From Effusibacillus lacus (GTDB lineage: Bacteria; Bacillota; Bacilli; Tumebacillales; Effusibacillaceae): a stretch of 64,000 bases of DNA. Position numbers and translations under genes: made by a program. This document shows, piece after piece, positions 55,819-63,474 of this stretch. The stretch spans positions 25,653 to 89,652 of the forward strand of contig NZ_BDUF01000022.1 in assembly GCF_002335525.1 (NCBI RefSeq), in the 5' to 3' direction. The notes under the pieces were generated by a model. That model did not search any database, was not told the origin of the DNA, and worked only from the letters and a program-made list of their open reading frames with translations. The stretch's first letter is position 1, and every line of letters begins with the position of its first letter.

Positions 55819-57072
55819 ATGGACAAAAAATGGAAACGTGCGTTATCCGTCACCATGGGAGCCGCATTGACACTCTCACTGGTTGCCGGATGTGCCGGCG
55901 GCAAGAAAGAAGAGGGCCAACCGCAGCAAGGCGGCCAGGGAGGACAGAAGGTTCTCCGGGTGGCAATGGGTCTTGGCGAAGATGAATGGAAGGTAATGCG
56001 TTCCGATGTGATTCCAAAGTTTGAACAGGCGAACAACGTAAAAGTGGAAGCTGTTCAGGTCGAAGCAAAAGACGTAGTGGAAAAGCTGGCGGCCCAACAG
56101 AAAGCGAACAAAGTGGAAATTGACCTGATTACCCAGGACGTCAATGAACTGTATGCACTGGTTGACCGTGGCATTGTTGAAGATCTGAGCGCAAACAAAA
56201 ACATTATTCCGGACACCGCCATCAAGGGCATGATAGAAGCGGGAACCTTTGAAAATAAACTCATGTTCCTCCCGTATCGCCCGAACGTGGAGATCGCTTT
56301 CTACAACGAGAAGAAGTTTCAGGATGCGGGTTTGACCCCGCCAAAGACCTGGGATGATCTGTTGAATGTGGCCAGAACCTTCAAGGACAAGGAAAAAGTC
56401 GGCCGCGTGGCGATCAAGGCCAACCTTGAAATCGACAATACGCTGCACATTTTTGATTTCGTCCGGGCTGCAGGCGGTGATCCTTATGTCCTGAACGACG
56501 AGGGCAGTGTAAAGGCGTTTACCTTCATGCAGCAGTTGTACCCTCACCTGTCTCCTGACAGCAAAAGAGCCAACTGGAACTTCATGAACCAGTTCCTTGC
56601 CACCGAATCTGTATACCTCGGCCAAAACTGGCCATTTGGCGTCAACAAGATTGTAAAAGAAGGCGGCAAGAAAGAGATCAAGGCGTACAGCGGATGGCGG
56701 GGGCCGGTTAAGGAATCCCACACACTCGGCGGGGAAGTCATCGGAATTCCAAAGGGATCCCCGAACAAAGACCTGGCTCTTAAGTTTGCCGAATATCTGA
56801 TGTCGAAGGACGTTCAAGAAACCCTCGTGTCCAAGCTCGGATGGCCGTCTGTCCGGACAGACGCATACGGCAAAGTGGAGGATTGGCAGAAACCTTACTT
56901 CGAAGCGGTCAATTCCGCCCTGCAGTACGCTTCTCCCCGTGGCAACGTTCCTTACTGGCCAACTGTAAACCAGGCCATTCTGGATGCTTTCAAAGATATC
57001 GTCGTGGGCGGCAAGCCGGTAAAAGAAACGCTGGACATCTATGCGAAGAAAATCGCGGATGTAAAGAAATAA
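55819..57072 (+). CDS. Maltodextrin-type ABC transporter substrate-binding lipoprotein
   Basis: 417 residues from ATG 55819. Signal peptide WKRALSVTMGAALTLSLVAGC with lipobox LVAGC (Cys at about 26), a Gly/Gln-rich linker, then an SBP family 1 domain (VKVEAVQVEAKDVVEKLAAQ; FLPYRPNVEIAFYNEKKF). The gene comes last in the operon rather than first, the reverse of the usual order, and has its own ribosome site. A terminator follows. Confidence 0.92.
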   Translation: MDKKWKRALSVTMGAALTLSLVAGCAGGKKEEGQPQQGGQGGQKVLRVAMGLGEDEWKVMRSDVIPKFEQANNVKVEAVQVEAKDVVEKLAAQQKANKVEIDLITQDVNELYALVDRGIVEDLSANKNIIPDTAIKGMIEAGTFENKLMFLPYRPNVEIAFYNEKKFQDAGLTPPKTWDDLLNVARTFKDKEKVGRVAIKANLEIDNTLHIFDFVRAAGGDPYVLNDEGSVKAFTFMQQLYPHLSPDSKRANWNFMNQFLATESVYLGQNWPFGVNKIVKEGGKKEIKAYSGWRGPVKESHTLGGEVIGIPKGSPNKDLALKFAEYLMSKDVQETLVSKLGWPSVRTDAYGKVEDWQKPYFEAVNSALQYASPRGNVPYWPTVNQAILDAFKDIVVGGKPVKETLDIYAKKIADVKK

Positions 57073-57090
57073 GCCGTAAAGTAGGAAAGA

Positions 57091-57125
57091 AAGGGCGAGA
57101 GCACCTTGCGGCTCCCGCCTTTTTT
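57091..57125 (+). terminator. Terminator of the sugar importer operon
   Basis: AGGGCGAGAGC and GCTCCCGCCT form an imperfect stem around ACCTTGCG, followed by TTTTTT. Confidence 0.75.
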
Positions 57126-57244
57126 ATGTTCGGCAAAAGAAATAGAGGGATATAATTCATATCCTCAACAGTTTTAAGATTGCTGAGTAAACATGAGTTG
57201 ATAAAAGTGGACATCTTGCCACTCCCCAAACTTTAAGCCGACCT

Positions 57245-57847
57245 TCAAAAAGCCATGATTAACGCCACGACAAGAATGAACAGGAAACTGCCGAAAATAA
57301 TTGGCAGTATATAGTTCTGATTCCGGGTGGGCAGGTTCGAGTCGGGACCCATTCCCGCAAGTCCTTCTTCGAGAGCAAATTCGAAATCTTCGACGTCGTA
57401 AACCTGCACGTCCAGGCCTGAATTTACAATCCTGTCCTGGAGGAAAGGATCCTCGGTCAGAATGGGTACATTCTCCTTCATGGCAAGCAGGATCAATTCG
57501 GTTTCGATCGGGTCAAACTCTTCACCGAAAGCGGCTGTATCCACCGTGTTTACTACTTGAACAGTGACGAACTCATTATAGACGACAGGCTTGCTGACCG
57601 ACCATGGGGGGTGGCCGGCCAAGGTTGTTTTTTTGCGGACAAAGGGGTTGTCAAAAAAAGACACAAGCCGTTTAATATTGGAATGGATCGCTGCCTGCTC
57701 CTCTTCATCGGAAGAGAAATTCTCCTCCAGGAACAATCCCAATTCCTCAACTGCCGAAAGCGGCATCAGGAAACGTACGGGAACAGAGGGTTGCAGCAGT
57801 TCGCCATAGATTGCAAGAACTACCGGTTCCACCGCAAAGGACCGCAT
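57245..57847 (-). CDS. PIN-like protein with C-terminal membrane anchor
   Basis: 200 residues from ATG 57847 (AGAAGGAAA upstream; a longer frame to 57904 lacks a site). The C-terminal part of the soluble domain, FDPIETELILLAMKENVPILTEDPFLQDRIV (motifs FDPIETELILLAM and PILTEDPFL), resembles the second half of PIN ribonuclease folds. The expected first catalytic Asp is not obvious (VEPVVLAIYG has Glu), so activity is doubtful. One helix at the extreme C-terminus (YILPIIFGSFLFILVVALIMAF, 22 residues in YILPIIFGSF and LFILVVALIMAF) would anchor it facing the cytoplasm. No antitoxin-like partner is adjacent. Confidence 0.55.
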   Translation of the reverse strand: MRSFAVEPVVLAIYGELLQPSVPVRFLMPLSAVEELGLFLEENFSSDEEEQAAIHSNIKRLVSFFDNPFVRKKTTLAGHPPWSVSKPVVYNEFVTVQVVNTVDTAAFGEEFDPIETELILLAMKENVPILTEDPFLQDRIVNSGLDVQVYDVEDFEFALEEGLAGMGPDSNLPTRNQNYILPIIFGSFLFILVVALIMAF

Positions 57848-57851
57848 GGGT

Positions 57852-58055
57852 TTATTTCCTTCTGTATCTGTTTTTGTAGCTGCGAGCAGCCGAATCAATA
57901 CCAAGATACCCGATAAAAATCAGGCCGTAAGCGAGCATTCCCATCACATAATAAGGCACCGGTTCATCCGCCCGCAATTTTGCCCCAAACAGCGCTGCGC
58001 CGAAGGCTGCGACCACCAGGGATATCAGAAATAGAATGATTTTTTGTTTGCGCAT
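57852..58055 (-). CDS. Small two-helix membrane protein of unknown function
   Basis: 67 residues from ATG 58055, with GGAAGGTGATGG upstream; a longer frame to 58109 is possible. Two hydrophobic segments (IILFLISLVVAAFGAALFG and YYVMGMLAYGLIFIGYLG) and a basic tail YKNRYRRK. It lies 4 bp upstream of the PIN-like gene on the same strand, so the two probably form an operon divergent from the PASTA gene. No family recognised. Confidence 0.65.
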   Translation of the reverse strand: MRKQKIILFLISLVVAAFGAALFGAKLRADEPVPYYVMGMLAYGLIFIGYLGIDSAARSYKNRYRRK

Positions 58056-58222
58056 CCTGCCATCACCTTCCATAGGAAAATCATATCGGAATAAAACAGC
58101 TTTTTTCAATGAGTTTATAAACTCACATGAAGGAAATTGCCGTAAATTGACGAATATTGACTGGTAGATAAAAATGGGTTTCGGACTTGAGCATCAAATC
58201 CTGGTGAGAGGAGGTTTCTGCT

Positions 58223-59437
58223 TTGGATCGTGTCTTTTCAGACCGATACCGGCTGGAGGAACAGTTGGATGAAACTGACGGTGCAGTATTATTCAGCGCT
58301 CTTGATCAATCGTTTCCCCGCAAGGTATTCATAACCGTTTATTCCAAATGCGATCCTTCTTTCGTCAAACTCTTTCAGTCGCGTGCCCAATCTTTGGCCG
58401 GTCTTTCTCACCATCATATCATGAGCATCTATGACATGGAATGCATCGGGGATACCTGTTACCTGATTTCCGAGTACCGGGATTGTCTGACTTTGCGGGA
58501 GGCAATCGACTCGGATCTTCGTTTTTCCCTGGAAGAAGCAATGCTCATGTCGATGAACATCGCCCAGGCAATCGCCCATGCCCACCAGATGAACGTTGTG
58601 CACGGACATTTAACACCGGACTCGATTTGGCTGCAGGGAAGGGATATTAAAGTTGCCTTTCTGTCTCCCGGATGCTTTGACATCTGGGGGGACGCCCGGG
58701 AACAGGATGACCTTTTGGCGTTGGGAAAAGTGCTTAAAGATCTGTTTGCGGCTACGCCACCTCTATATAAACTGGAGGTACGAAGCAATATCAATGAAGT
58801 CATTGACCGATTGCTGGGAATTCGCGAACCTGCATACAGGAATGCGGCTGATGTCGCGTACGACTTGAAGATGATCATCTCTAAAGATGCCAATCCTCTC
58901 TATGGCGGGAATTCCGGCCATGAGGAAGAAGATACCCGTCCCTATGGGGTGACATCTGGTGAAATTCAAGCGCTGCTCGGCACCCAAAAGAAAAACCTGA
59001 TTCAACAATCTTTCAGCAAACTCCGTTCGATTGTAATGTCCTATTTTGCGCTCTCCATGGGCATGTTGCTGCTTGGGGCTGCCGCATCCCTCTTCATGGC
59101 CAATCCGGACCCTGGCACAGAAAAGCTCAAGGCCACCATTGAGAATGTTCCGGTCAGTGTCGCGAAAGCGGAGTCGGAGTCAAGCAGCACGATTACCATC
59201 ACCCCAACGGAGCCGATTGGAAACCTTGGCAAAGGAGTCAAGGCAACGCCGGATCTGGTGGGGTTGCAGAAGGCATCAGCGGAACAGCGCCTCTTATCTT
59301 TGGGGATACGGTATATTTATTATCTGGAGCCATCCGAGTACCCCACCGGAACTGTTTTTAAACAACTGCAGGAACCCGGTTCCCAAATTCATCCTGGAGA
59401 ACGGGTGGTCTTCTATGTCAGTTCTGGGGTACAATAG
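58223..59437 (+). CDS. PASTA-domain membrane protein with a degenerate Ser/Thr kinase domain (predicted pseudokinase)
   Basis: 404 residues from TTG 58223 (GAGGAGG upstream). Residues 8-225 align with a PrkC-type kinase fold, with YRLEEQLDET where the glycine loop begins and LAGLSHHHIMSIYD in place of LSHPNIV. Every catalytic marker is gone: VAIK Lys is Thr38, HRD reads H127-G-H129, its Asn is Ser134, and DFG reads F-L-S (146-148). A membrane helix at about 270-293 (SYFALSMGMLLLGAAASLFM) leads to a Ser/Thr-rich linker and one C-terminal PASTA domain (TPDLVGLQKASAEQRLLSLG), which normally binds peptidoglycan. It ends 28 bp before selW. Confidence 0.85.
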   Translation: MDRVFSDRYRLEEQLDETDGAVLFSALDQSFPRKVFITVYSKCDPSFVKLFQSRAQSLAGLSHHHIMSIYDMECIGDTCYLISEYRDCLTLREAIDSDLRFSLEEAMLMSMNIAQAIAHAHQMNVVHGHLTPDSIWLQGRDIKVAFLSPGCFDIWGDAREQDDLLALGKVLKDLFAATPPLYKLEVRSNINEVIDRLLGIREPAYRNAADVAYDLKMIISKDANPLYGGNSGHEEEDTRPYGVTSGEIQALLGTQKKNLIQQSFSKLRSIVMSYFALSMGMLLLGAAASLFMANPDPGTEKLKATIENVPVSVAKAESESSSTITITPTEPIGNLGKGVKATPDLVGLQKASAEQRLLSLGIRYIYYLEPSEYPTGTVFKQLQEPGSQIHPGERVVFYVSSGVQ

Positions 59438-59465
59438 AAACGAATCCAAGAAGGAGGCGTTTCGA

Positions 59466-59711
59466 ATGTCCCAAAACGTGAAGGTGAGTATTGAATACTG
59501 CACCATGTGAAACTACTTGCCGAAAGCCGTCAGTGTGACGGAAGAACTGCTCGGTCAGTATACAAAGCAAATCAGCGGATTGACGCTGATCCCTTCCGGT
59601 GGCGGAGTCTTTGAAGTAATGGTGGGAGACAAACTCGTGTTCTCAAAGAAAGAACTGGGCCGTTTCCCGGATGAAGGAGAAGTTGCCAAACTGTTTGCCG
59701 CCAATATTTAA
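59466..59711 (+). CDS. selW: SelW/Rdx-family selenoprotein with UGA-encoded selenocysteine
   Basis: ATG 59466 has AAGGAGGCG 6-8 bp upstream and reads 14 codons to an in-frame TGA at 59508-59510. If TGA is read as Sec the frame continues to TAA 59711, giving 81 residues. The motif is EYC-T-M-U-N-Y, i.e. CxxU at residues 12-15, where thioredoxin-fold Rdx proteins (SelT/SelW/SelH group) have their redox centre. The segment downstream, LIPSGGGVFEVMVGDKLVFS then KKELGRFPDEGEV, is the conserved Rdx C-terminal half with GRFP. An ordinary ORF search would miss or truncate it. Redox role likely; partner unknown. Confidence 0.9.
59527..59541 (+). promoter_or_regulatory. SECIS-like hairpin 3' of the selW UGA
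   Basis: CCGTCA-GTG-TGACGG is a perfect 6-bp stem with a 3-nt loop (5 nt if the closing A-U is open), starting 16 nt after the UGA. G falls in the first two loop positions. CCGA (59520-59523) and TCGG (59551-59554) can add a lower stem. Position, size and loop G fit the general pattern of bacterial SECIS elements recognised by SelB. Confidence 0.7.
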
Positions 59712-59723
59712 TGGACCAATGAG

Positions 59724-59763
59724 AAAACCTTCTTTGGCAAAGGGTGCCAAAGAAGGTTTTTTG
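59724..59763 (+). terminator. Terminator of selW
   Basis: A perfect 16-bp stem AAAACCTTCTTTGGCA/TGCCAAAGAAGGTTTT with an AAGGG loop, running into TTTTTT. Confidence 0.9.
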
Positions 59764-59826
59764 CTGTCAGCTATTCTTTTGGGTTAAGTAGACGGGCAAA
59801 CAATCAGCCAGTTTTCTACTAAATAC

Positions 59827-60486
59827 ATGTACGCAGACAAGCGAAAAGGCACCAAAATCATTGTGATTAATCCGTACCATGAACCTGCAATGGAAAAGTA
59901 CTGGATTCCGTCGATTGCGGAGTCTGCTCTTTTCGGAACCAAAATCGCCGATGATTTTTATCAGGTGAATATTGGCGGAGACATAGTGTTTATGAACGGC
60001 GTAATGAAACATTGGTTTGAAATGGAAGAACAATAGCCGGATTCTGCGATTGATCAACAATTTGTGCAGGAACATGTAAACAACTATAAACGGCTCAAGG
60101 CTCACGTCATGAAATATGACTGGGAAACGCTTGAAAAATCGTCCGGTCTCTCGAAAGAACGGATGTATGCGGACCGTTATGACGTATTGATGAATGATGA
60201 AGCCGCGGCTAAGTTAAATATCAATGAAGGGGATGCAATCGTAGTCTATAATCAGAATGGAATGTTTCAAGGCCGGGCCAAATTTGAAAATGTGAAACCA
60301 GGAAATAGTCAGGTCCATTGGTCAGAAGGAAATGTTCTGATTCCAAAAGGGGTTTATGTGCAGTACGTGGACATACGGGGATACAATACGGCGGTCATTG
60401 TGGAAAAAGCCGAAACTTATCACGCGTTAAAAGACACCCAGTATCTGGAAAAACGCATTGAAGAGCTTGAAGTGAACGTTGGATAA
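59827..60486 (+). pseudogene. Remnant of an FdhF/YdeP-like molybdopterin oxidoreductase
   Basis: Two adjoining fragments in one frame separated by TAG (60034-60036). The first ([54 protein letters not shown]) and the continuation past the TAG (FVQEHVNNYKRLKAHVMKYDWETLEKSSGLS, in parts FVQEHVNNYKRL and KYDWETLEKSSGLS) are the middle of such enzymes. Then the sequence jumps directly to the C-terminal molybdopterin-dinucleotide-binding domain (YDVLMNDEAAAKLNINEGDA; PGNSQVHWSEGNVLIP). The N-terminal third and several hundred residues of the centre are missing. Clearly inactive. Confidence 0.85.
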
Positions 60487-60534
60487 CAGGCTATAATAAG
60501 GACCATATCGAGAACCTGCTCATGGAGGGGTTAT

Positions 60535-61071
60535 GTGGAACACGGGGTCATTATTCTCGCGGGCCGCAAGTTGAATCGAATGGGTACCGATAAGGCACTG
60601 CTCGCGATCCAAGGTAAGACGGTAATTCAACGAATCCGTGACGAAATGGGCAAAGCGGTTTCAGGAATCGAAATCGCATTCGATGATAGGCCAGTTGCTC
60701 CATTTATCATAGTCACGAATGACCCGGATTCTTATCAATTTTTAGGTGAAAGGACAGTAAGGGACCGACACCCCGGGACTTGGTCCGCTTGCAGGAATAC
60801 ATGCTGGGCTTGAATCGTCTTCTTGTTCATGGAATCTGGTGGTAGCATGTGATATGCCGATGGTAACAGCCGAGGCAGGACGATTTCTGCTGGACCAGCT
60901 GCACGTAAGACGGGTTACGGAATCTGATTTTCCTGATGAAGTGGATACAAAACGTGTTTTCTGCAACTGAACCGACCGGATGAATGGCACCAGTTGCAAG
61001 ATGGTTGGACACTTAAACAGATGTTACCCGACGGGATCGATCTCGTCGGGTATTTTATTTGCCTCGGATGA
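60535..61071 (+). pseudogene. mobA: Frameshifted mobA (molybdenum cofactor guanylyltransferase)
   Basis: GTG 60535 opens a MobA N-terminus (VIILAGRKLNRMGTDKALLA), already damaged because the conserved GG of LAGGxSxRMG is GR. After RDRHPGT near 60780 the reading shifts frame: GPLAGIHAGLESSS, then NLVVACDMPMVTAEAGRFLL continues in another frame. A second shift near 60960 leads to LQLNRPDEWHQL, the normal C-terminal region. Two frameshifts and a changed nucleotide-binding loop make it inactive. It sits beside the molybdoenzyme remnant, consistent with loss of that pathway. Confidence 0.85.
61025..61057 (+). terminator. Terminator at the end of the mobA remnant
   Basis: TACCCGACG/CGTCGGGTA with a loop that can pair further (GGATCGATCT), followed by TTTTATTT. 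Confidence 0.75.
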
Positions 61072-61088
61072 AAATGATTTTTTAGAAA

Positions 61089-61140
61089 TTGATTATTGAT
61101 AAATTTCTGAACATATAATACGATACATGTATACAAGGAT
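61089..61140 (+). promoter_or_regulatory. Promoter and putative GntR operator of the FAD oxidoreductase gene
   Basis: TTGATT (61089-61094) and TATAAT (61114-61119) are 19 bp apart. Directly after, ATACATGTAT (61123-61132) is a perfect palindrome, overlapped by ATACAAG repeats (61131-61137 and about 61139-61145). FCD-type GntR proteins commonly bind short A/T-rich palindromes of this kind, and such a gene lies downstream. Confidence 0.5.
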
Positions 61141-61209
61141 ACAAGAACACAGACTAAGAACCATACTCTTTTAAACAAGTTTGCTTCAGTAGAAAAAGGA
61201 GGACAAAGT

Positions 61210-62571
61210 ATGTACGAAATGGATTGCGATGTGTTGGTTGTTGGAGGGGGGGTTACCGGTGTGGCTGCAGCAACAGCTGCCGCACGAACCGGAGCCAAGA
61301 CCATTTTGCTTGAATCCAAGCCATTTGTCGGAGGGAATGCAACAACAGGTCTTTGTCTTCATAATTACATCACTAAGTTCGGGCGTCAGGTGGTATTTGG
61401 AATTGCACAAGAGATCGTCGACCGATTGATGAAAATGGGGGGAGCTGTGGGGCACATTCCATTCGGAGGATTTGTTCATTCGGTAACTCCTGTTGATGGA
61501 GAGATGTTTCGAATTCTTTCGACTCAGCTATTGGATGAAGCCGGGGTAACTGTCCTCTATGGAGTTAATGTTGTTGGTGCTGAAGCGGATAATGGTCATG
61601 TCAAAGGAGTACAGGTCGCTGCAAAGGGCGGAGTAAGAACAATCAGGGCTAAAACATACGTTGATGCCAGCGGGGATGCGGATCTTGCGGTCTTTGCCGG
61701 TGCGAAATACAGAAAAGGGGACAAAAAGACTGGTAAAATGCAGCCGGTTTCTATGTTACTCCGTTGCTATGGAGTTGATACCAGAGAAATTGCGAATGCG
61801 ATAGCTGTTTCGAAACCGGCAGTGGCAACACGACCGGATTTTGCGGATCCATTTCCGGTATATTTCAACGGTTCATTTCGCCAATGGAACGATATTATAC
61901 GCGAAAATGGGATTTTTCCCAATGATGATCATATGGTTTTCTTCAATACGGTTTGGCCCAATCAAATCAATGTGAATACTTCGGCGATCGCGGGTATTGA
62001 TGGTACCGATCCACTGTCGTTATCGCACGCTACAGTTAAGTTGACACAGCATGTTGCTAAAATTGGGGAATTTTTAAAGGAATACGTACCCGGTTTTCAG
62101 AATTCTTATTACATTCCTGCAGCATTTGCGGGTGTCAGAGAAACACGCAATATCGAGGGGCTATATGAAATTTCTGATGAAGATGTCAACAGCGGACGCA
62201 AATTTCATGATACGATCGGACAGATTTGTTTTCCAGTAGACATTCACGATCCGGATACCGGTCAGGCCCGCTTTTATGAGATTGGAGACGATGGGGCATT
62301 CGATATTCCGTATCGTGCAATGATACCTAAGAGCTTGGAAAATATCATTGTGGCAGGCCGATGCATTTCGGCAACCTCCTATGCTCACGGTGCAACACGT
62401 AACATGGCTCCTTGTTTGGTGATGGGTGAAGGTGCGGGTGTAGCAGCTGCACTTGCTGCACAGCAAAAAGTGAGTATGCCTGAATTGGATGTAAAAAAAC
62501 TTCAGGACACCCTTGAAGAACGTGGAGTTTTCCTTGGAGAGCGGGGCAAAAGAACTACTTTCACCTCTTAA
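61210..62571 (+). CDS. FAD-dependent oxidoreductase
   Basis: 453 residues from ATG 61210 with AAAAAGGAGG upstream. N-terminal Rossmann loop CDVLVVGGGVTGVAAATAAA with the acidic residue in ILLESKPFVGGNATTG, the second FAD motif YVDASGDADLAVFAGAKYRK, and a C-terminal ENIIVAGRCISATSYAHGA segment: the FAD_oxidored (PF12831-type) family. Often misnamed xanthan lyase or glycerol dehydrogenase-like; substrate unknown. Gene order with a GntR regulator and a transporter suggests a catabolic unit for an imported small molecule. Confidence 0.88.
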   Translation: MYEMDCDVLVVGGGVTGVAAATAAARTGAKTILLESKPFVGGNATTGLCLHNYITKFGRQVVFGIAQEIVDRLMKMGGAVGHIPFGGFVHSVTPVDGEMFRILSTQLLDEAGVTVLYGVNVVGAEADNGHVKGVQVAAKGGVRTIRAKTYVDASGDADLAVFAGAKYRKGDKKTGKMQPVSMLLRCYGVDTREIANAIAVSKPAVATRPDFADPFPVYFNGSFRQWNDIIRENGIFPNDDHMVFFNTVWPNQINVNTSAIAGIDGTDPLSLSHATVKLTQHVAKIGEFLKEYVPGFQNSYYIPAAFAGVRETRNIEGLYEISDEDVNSGRKFHDTIGQICFPVDIHDPDTGQARFYEIGDDGAFDIPYRAMIPKSLENIIVAGRCISATSYAHGATRNMAPCLVMGEGAGVAAALAAQQKVSMPELDVKKLQDTLEERGVFLGERGKRTTFTS

Positions 62572-62643
62572 GCAATTGACCGACGTATGTGAAAACATAA
62601 CAGGGGCCATTCCTGTAATGAAAGAAGTAAGGGGGTTAGTCGC

Positions 62644-63348
62644 GTGAAAGACACTGGGTTATATGAAGAGAAAGACATTGCATTGGAACCTTTAAATGAT
62701 TTTCATCCCTATGTACCTCTTAGTGAGGTCGTTTTTCAGACCCTAAAAGAGGCGATTTTAAAAGGTTCTTTGGAACCAGGCCTTTTGCTCAGTGAGAATA
62801 AGATCGCAGCAAAACTAAATGTCAGTCGGACCCCTGTCCGTGAAGCGCTTAGGCGCCTGGAACAGGAAAATATGGTTACAACGTTACCTGGAAGACGAAT
62901 GATTGTTTCAATTCCAACGGTCCAAGATGTTGAAGAGATTTATGAAATTCGTTTGTTGGTAGAAACCGAAGCGCTGCGTCGAATTACCCCACAGCATGAT
63001 TCGATTATCCGACAGTTGGAGCATTGCTTAAAAATCGCCGATACTCAACTGCAAACAAAGGATTCTATAGGATTGGGCACTACAAATTCCGAGTTTCACT
63101 CCATACTCGTTTCTGCTTTGAATAACCGTCGTTTAGTACAGTTGATTGACTCACTTCAGGATACCATAGTTCGTTATCGTTTCTATTCTTTAACAAATCA
63201 CAAATGGGCGGAAGAATCCGAATCTGAGCATAGGGAAATCGTGGAGTGCTTGAAAAACGGGAATACGGAAGGAGCAATTCAGGTACTACGCAAGCATCTT
63301 ATGACTGCGAAAGAAGTGTTAGTTTCAATTATCTCAGAAAATGCGTAA
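62644..63348 (+). CDS. GntR-family regulator, FCD subfamily
   Basis: 234 residues from GTG 62644 (AAGGGGG upstream). Winged-helix part with IAAKLNVSRTPVREALRRLE (about 62-81) and the all-helical FCD effector domain with metal-site-type residues (EIRLLVETEALRRI; NSEFHSILVSAL; ESEHREIVECL with the His). The FCD group usually senses organic acids or sugar acids. It is probably the local regulator of the oxidoreductase and transporter. Confidence 0.9.
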   Translation: MKDTGLYEEKDIALEPLNDFHPYVPLSEVVFQTLKEAILKGSLEPGLLLSENKIAAKLNVSRTPVREALRRLEQENMVTTLPGRRMIVSIPTVQDVEEIYEIRLLVETEALRRITPQHDSIIRQLEHCLKIADTQLQTKDSIGLGTTNSEFHSILVSALNNRRLVQLIDSLQDTIVRYRFYSLTNHKWAEESESEHREIVECLKNGNTEGAIQVLRKHLMTAKEVLVSIISENA

Positions 63349-63388
63349 TCTAAAATCCCGAGAGGAGGTGAAATTCCTCAACAGAAAA

Positions 63389-63402
63389 AGAAAGCGCTTA
63401 CA
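63389..63402. promoter_or_regulatory. CcpA cre site upstream of the Nramp-like gene
   Basis: AGAAAGCGCTTACA matches 13 of 14 positions of TGWAANCGNTNWCA. It lies 73 bp before the transporter start, implying catabolite repression. Confidence 0.7.
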
Positions 63403-63474
63403 TCTAGTGCTTGATGGGTTTGCCAAAAACCGTGACTTGCATGTGAAAATTTGTTTTAGGGGGAGGAAATTACA

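Noticed and set aside
58223..59437. Calling the PASTA protein an active PrkC-type kinase
   Set aside because: All key catalytic residues are replaced (Thr38, H127-G-H129, Ser134, F-L-S for DFG).
60034..60036. In-frame TAG in the molybdoenzyme remnant as a possible pyrrolysine codon
   Set aside because: The gene also lacks its N-terminus and most of its centre, so the TAG is best read as a nonsense mutation. No pyl genes are in the window.
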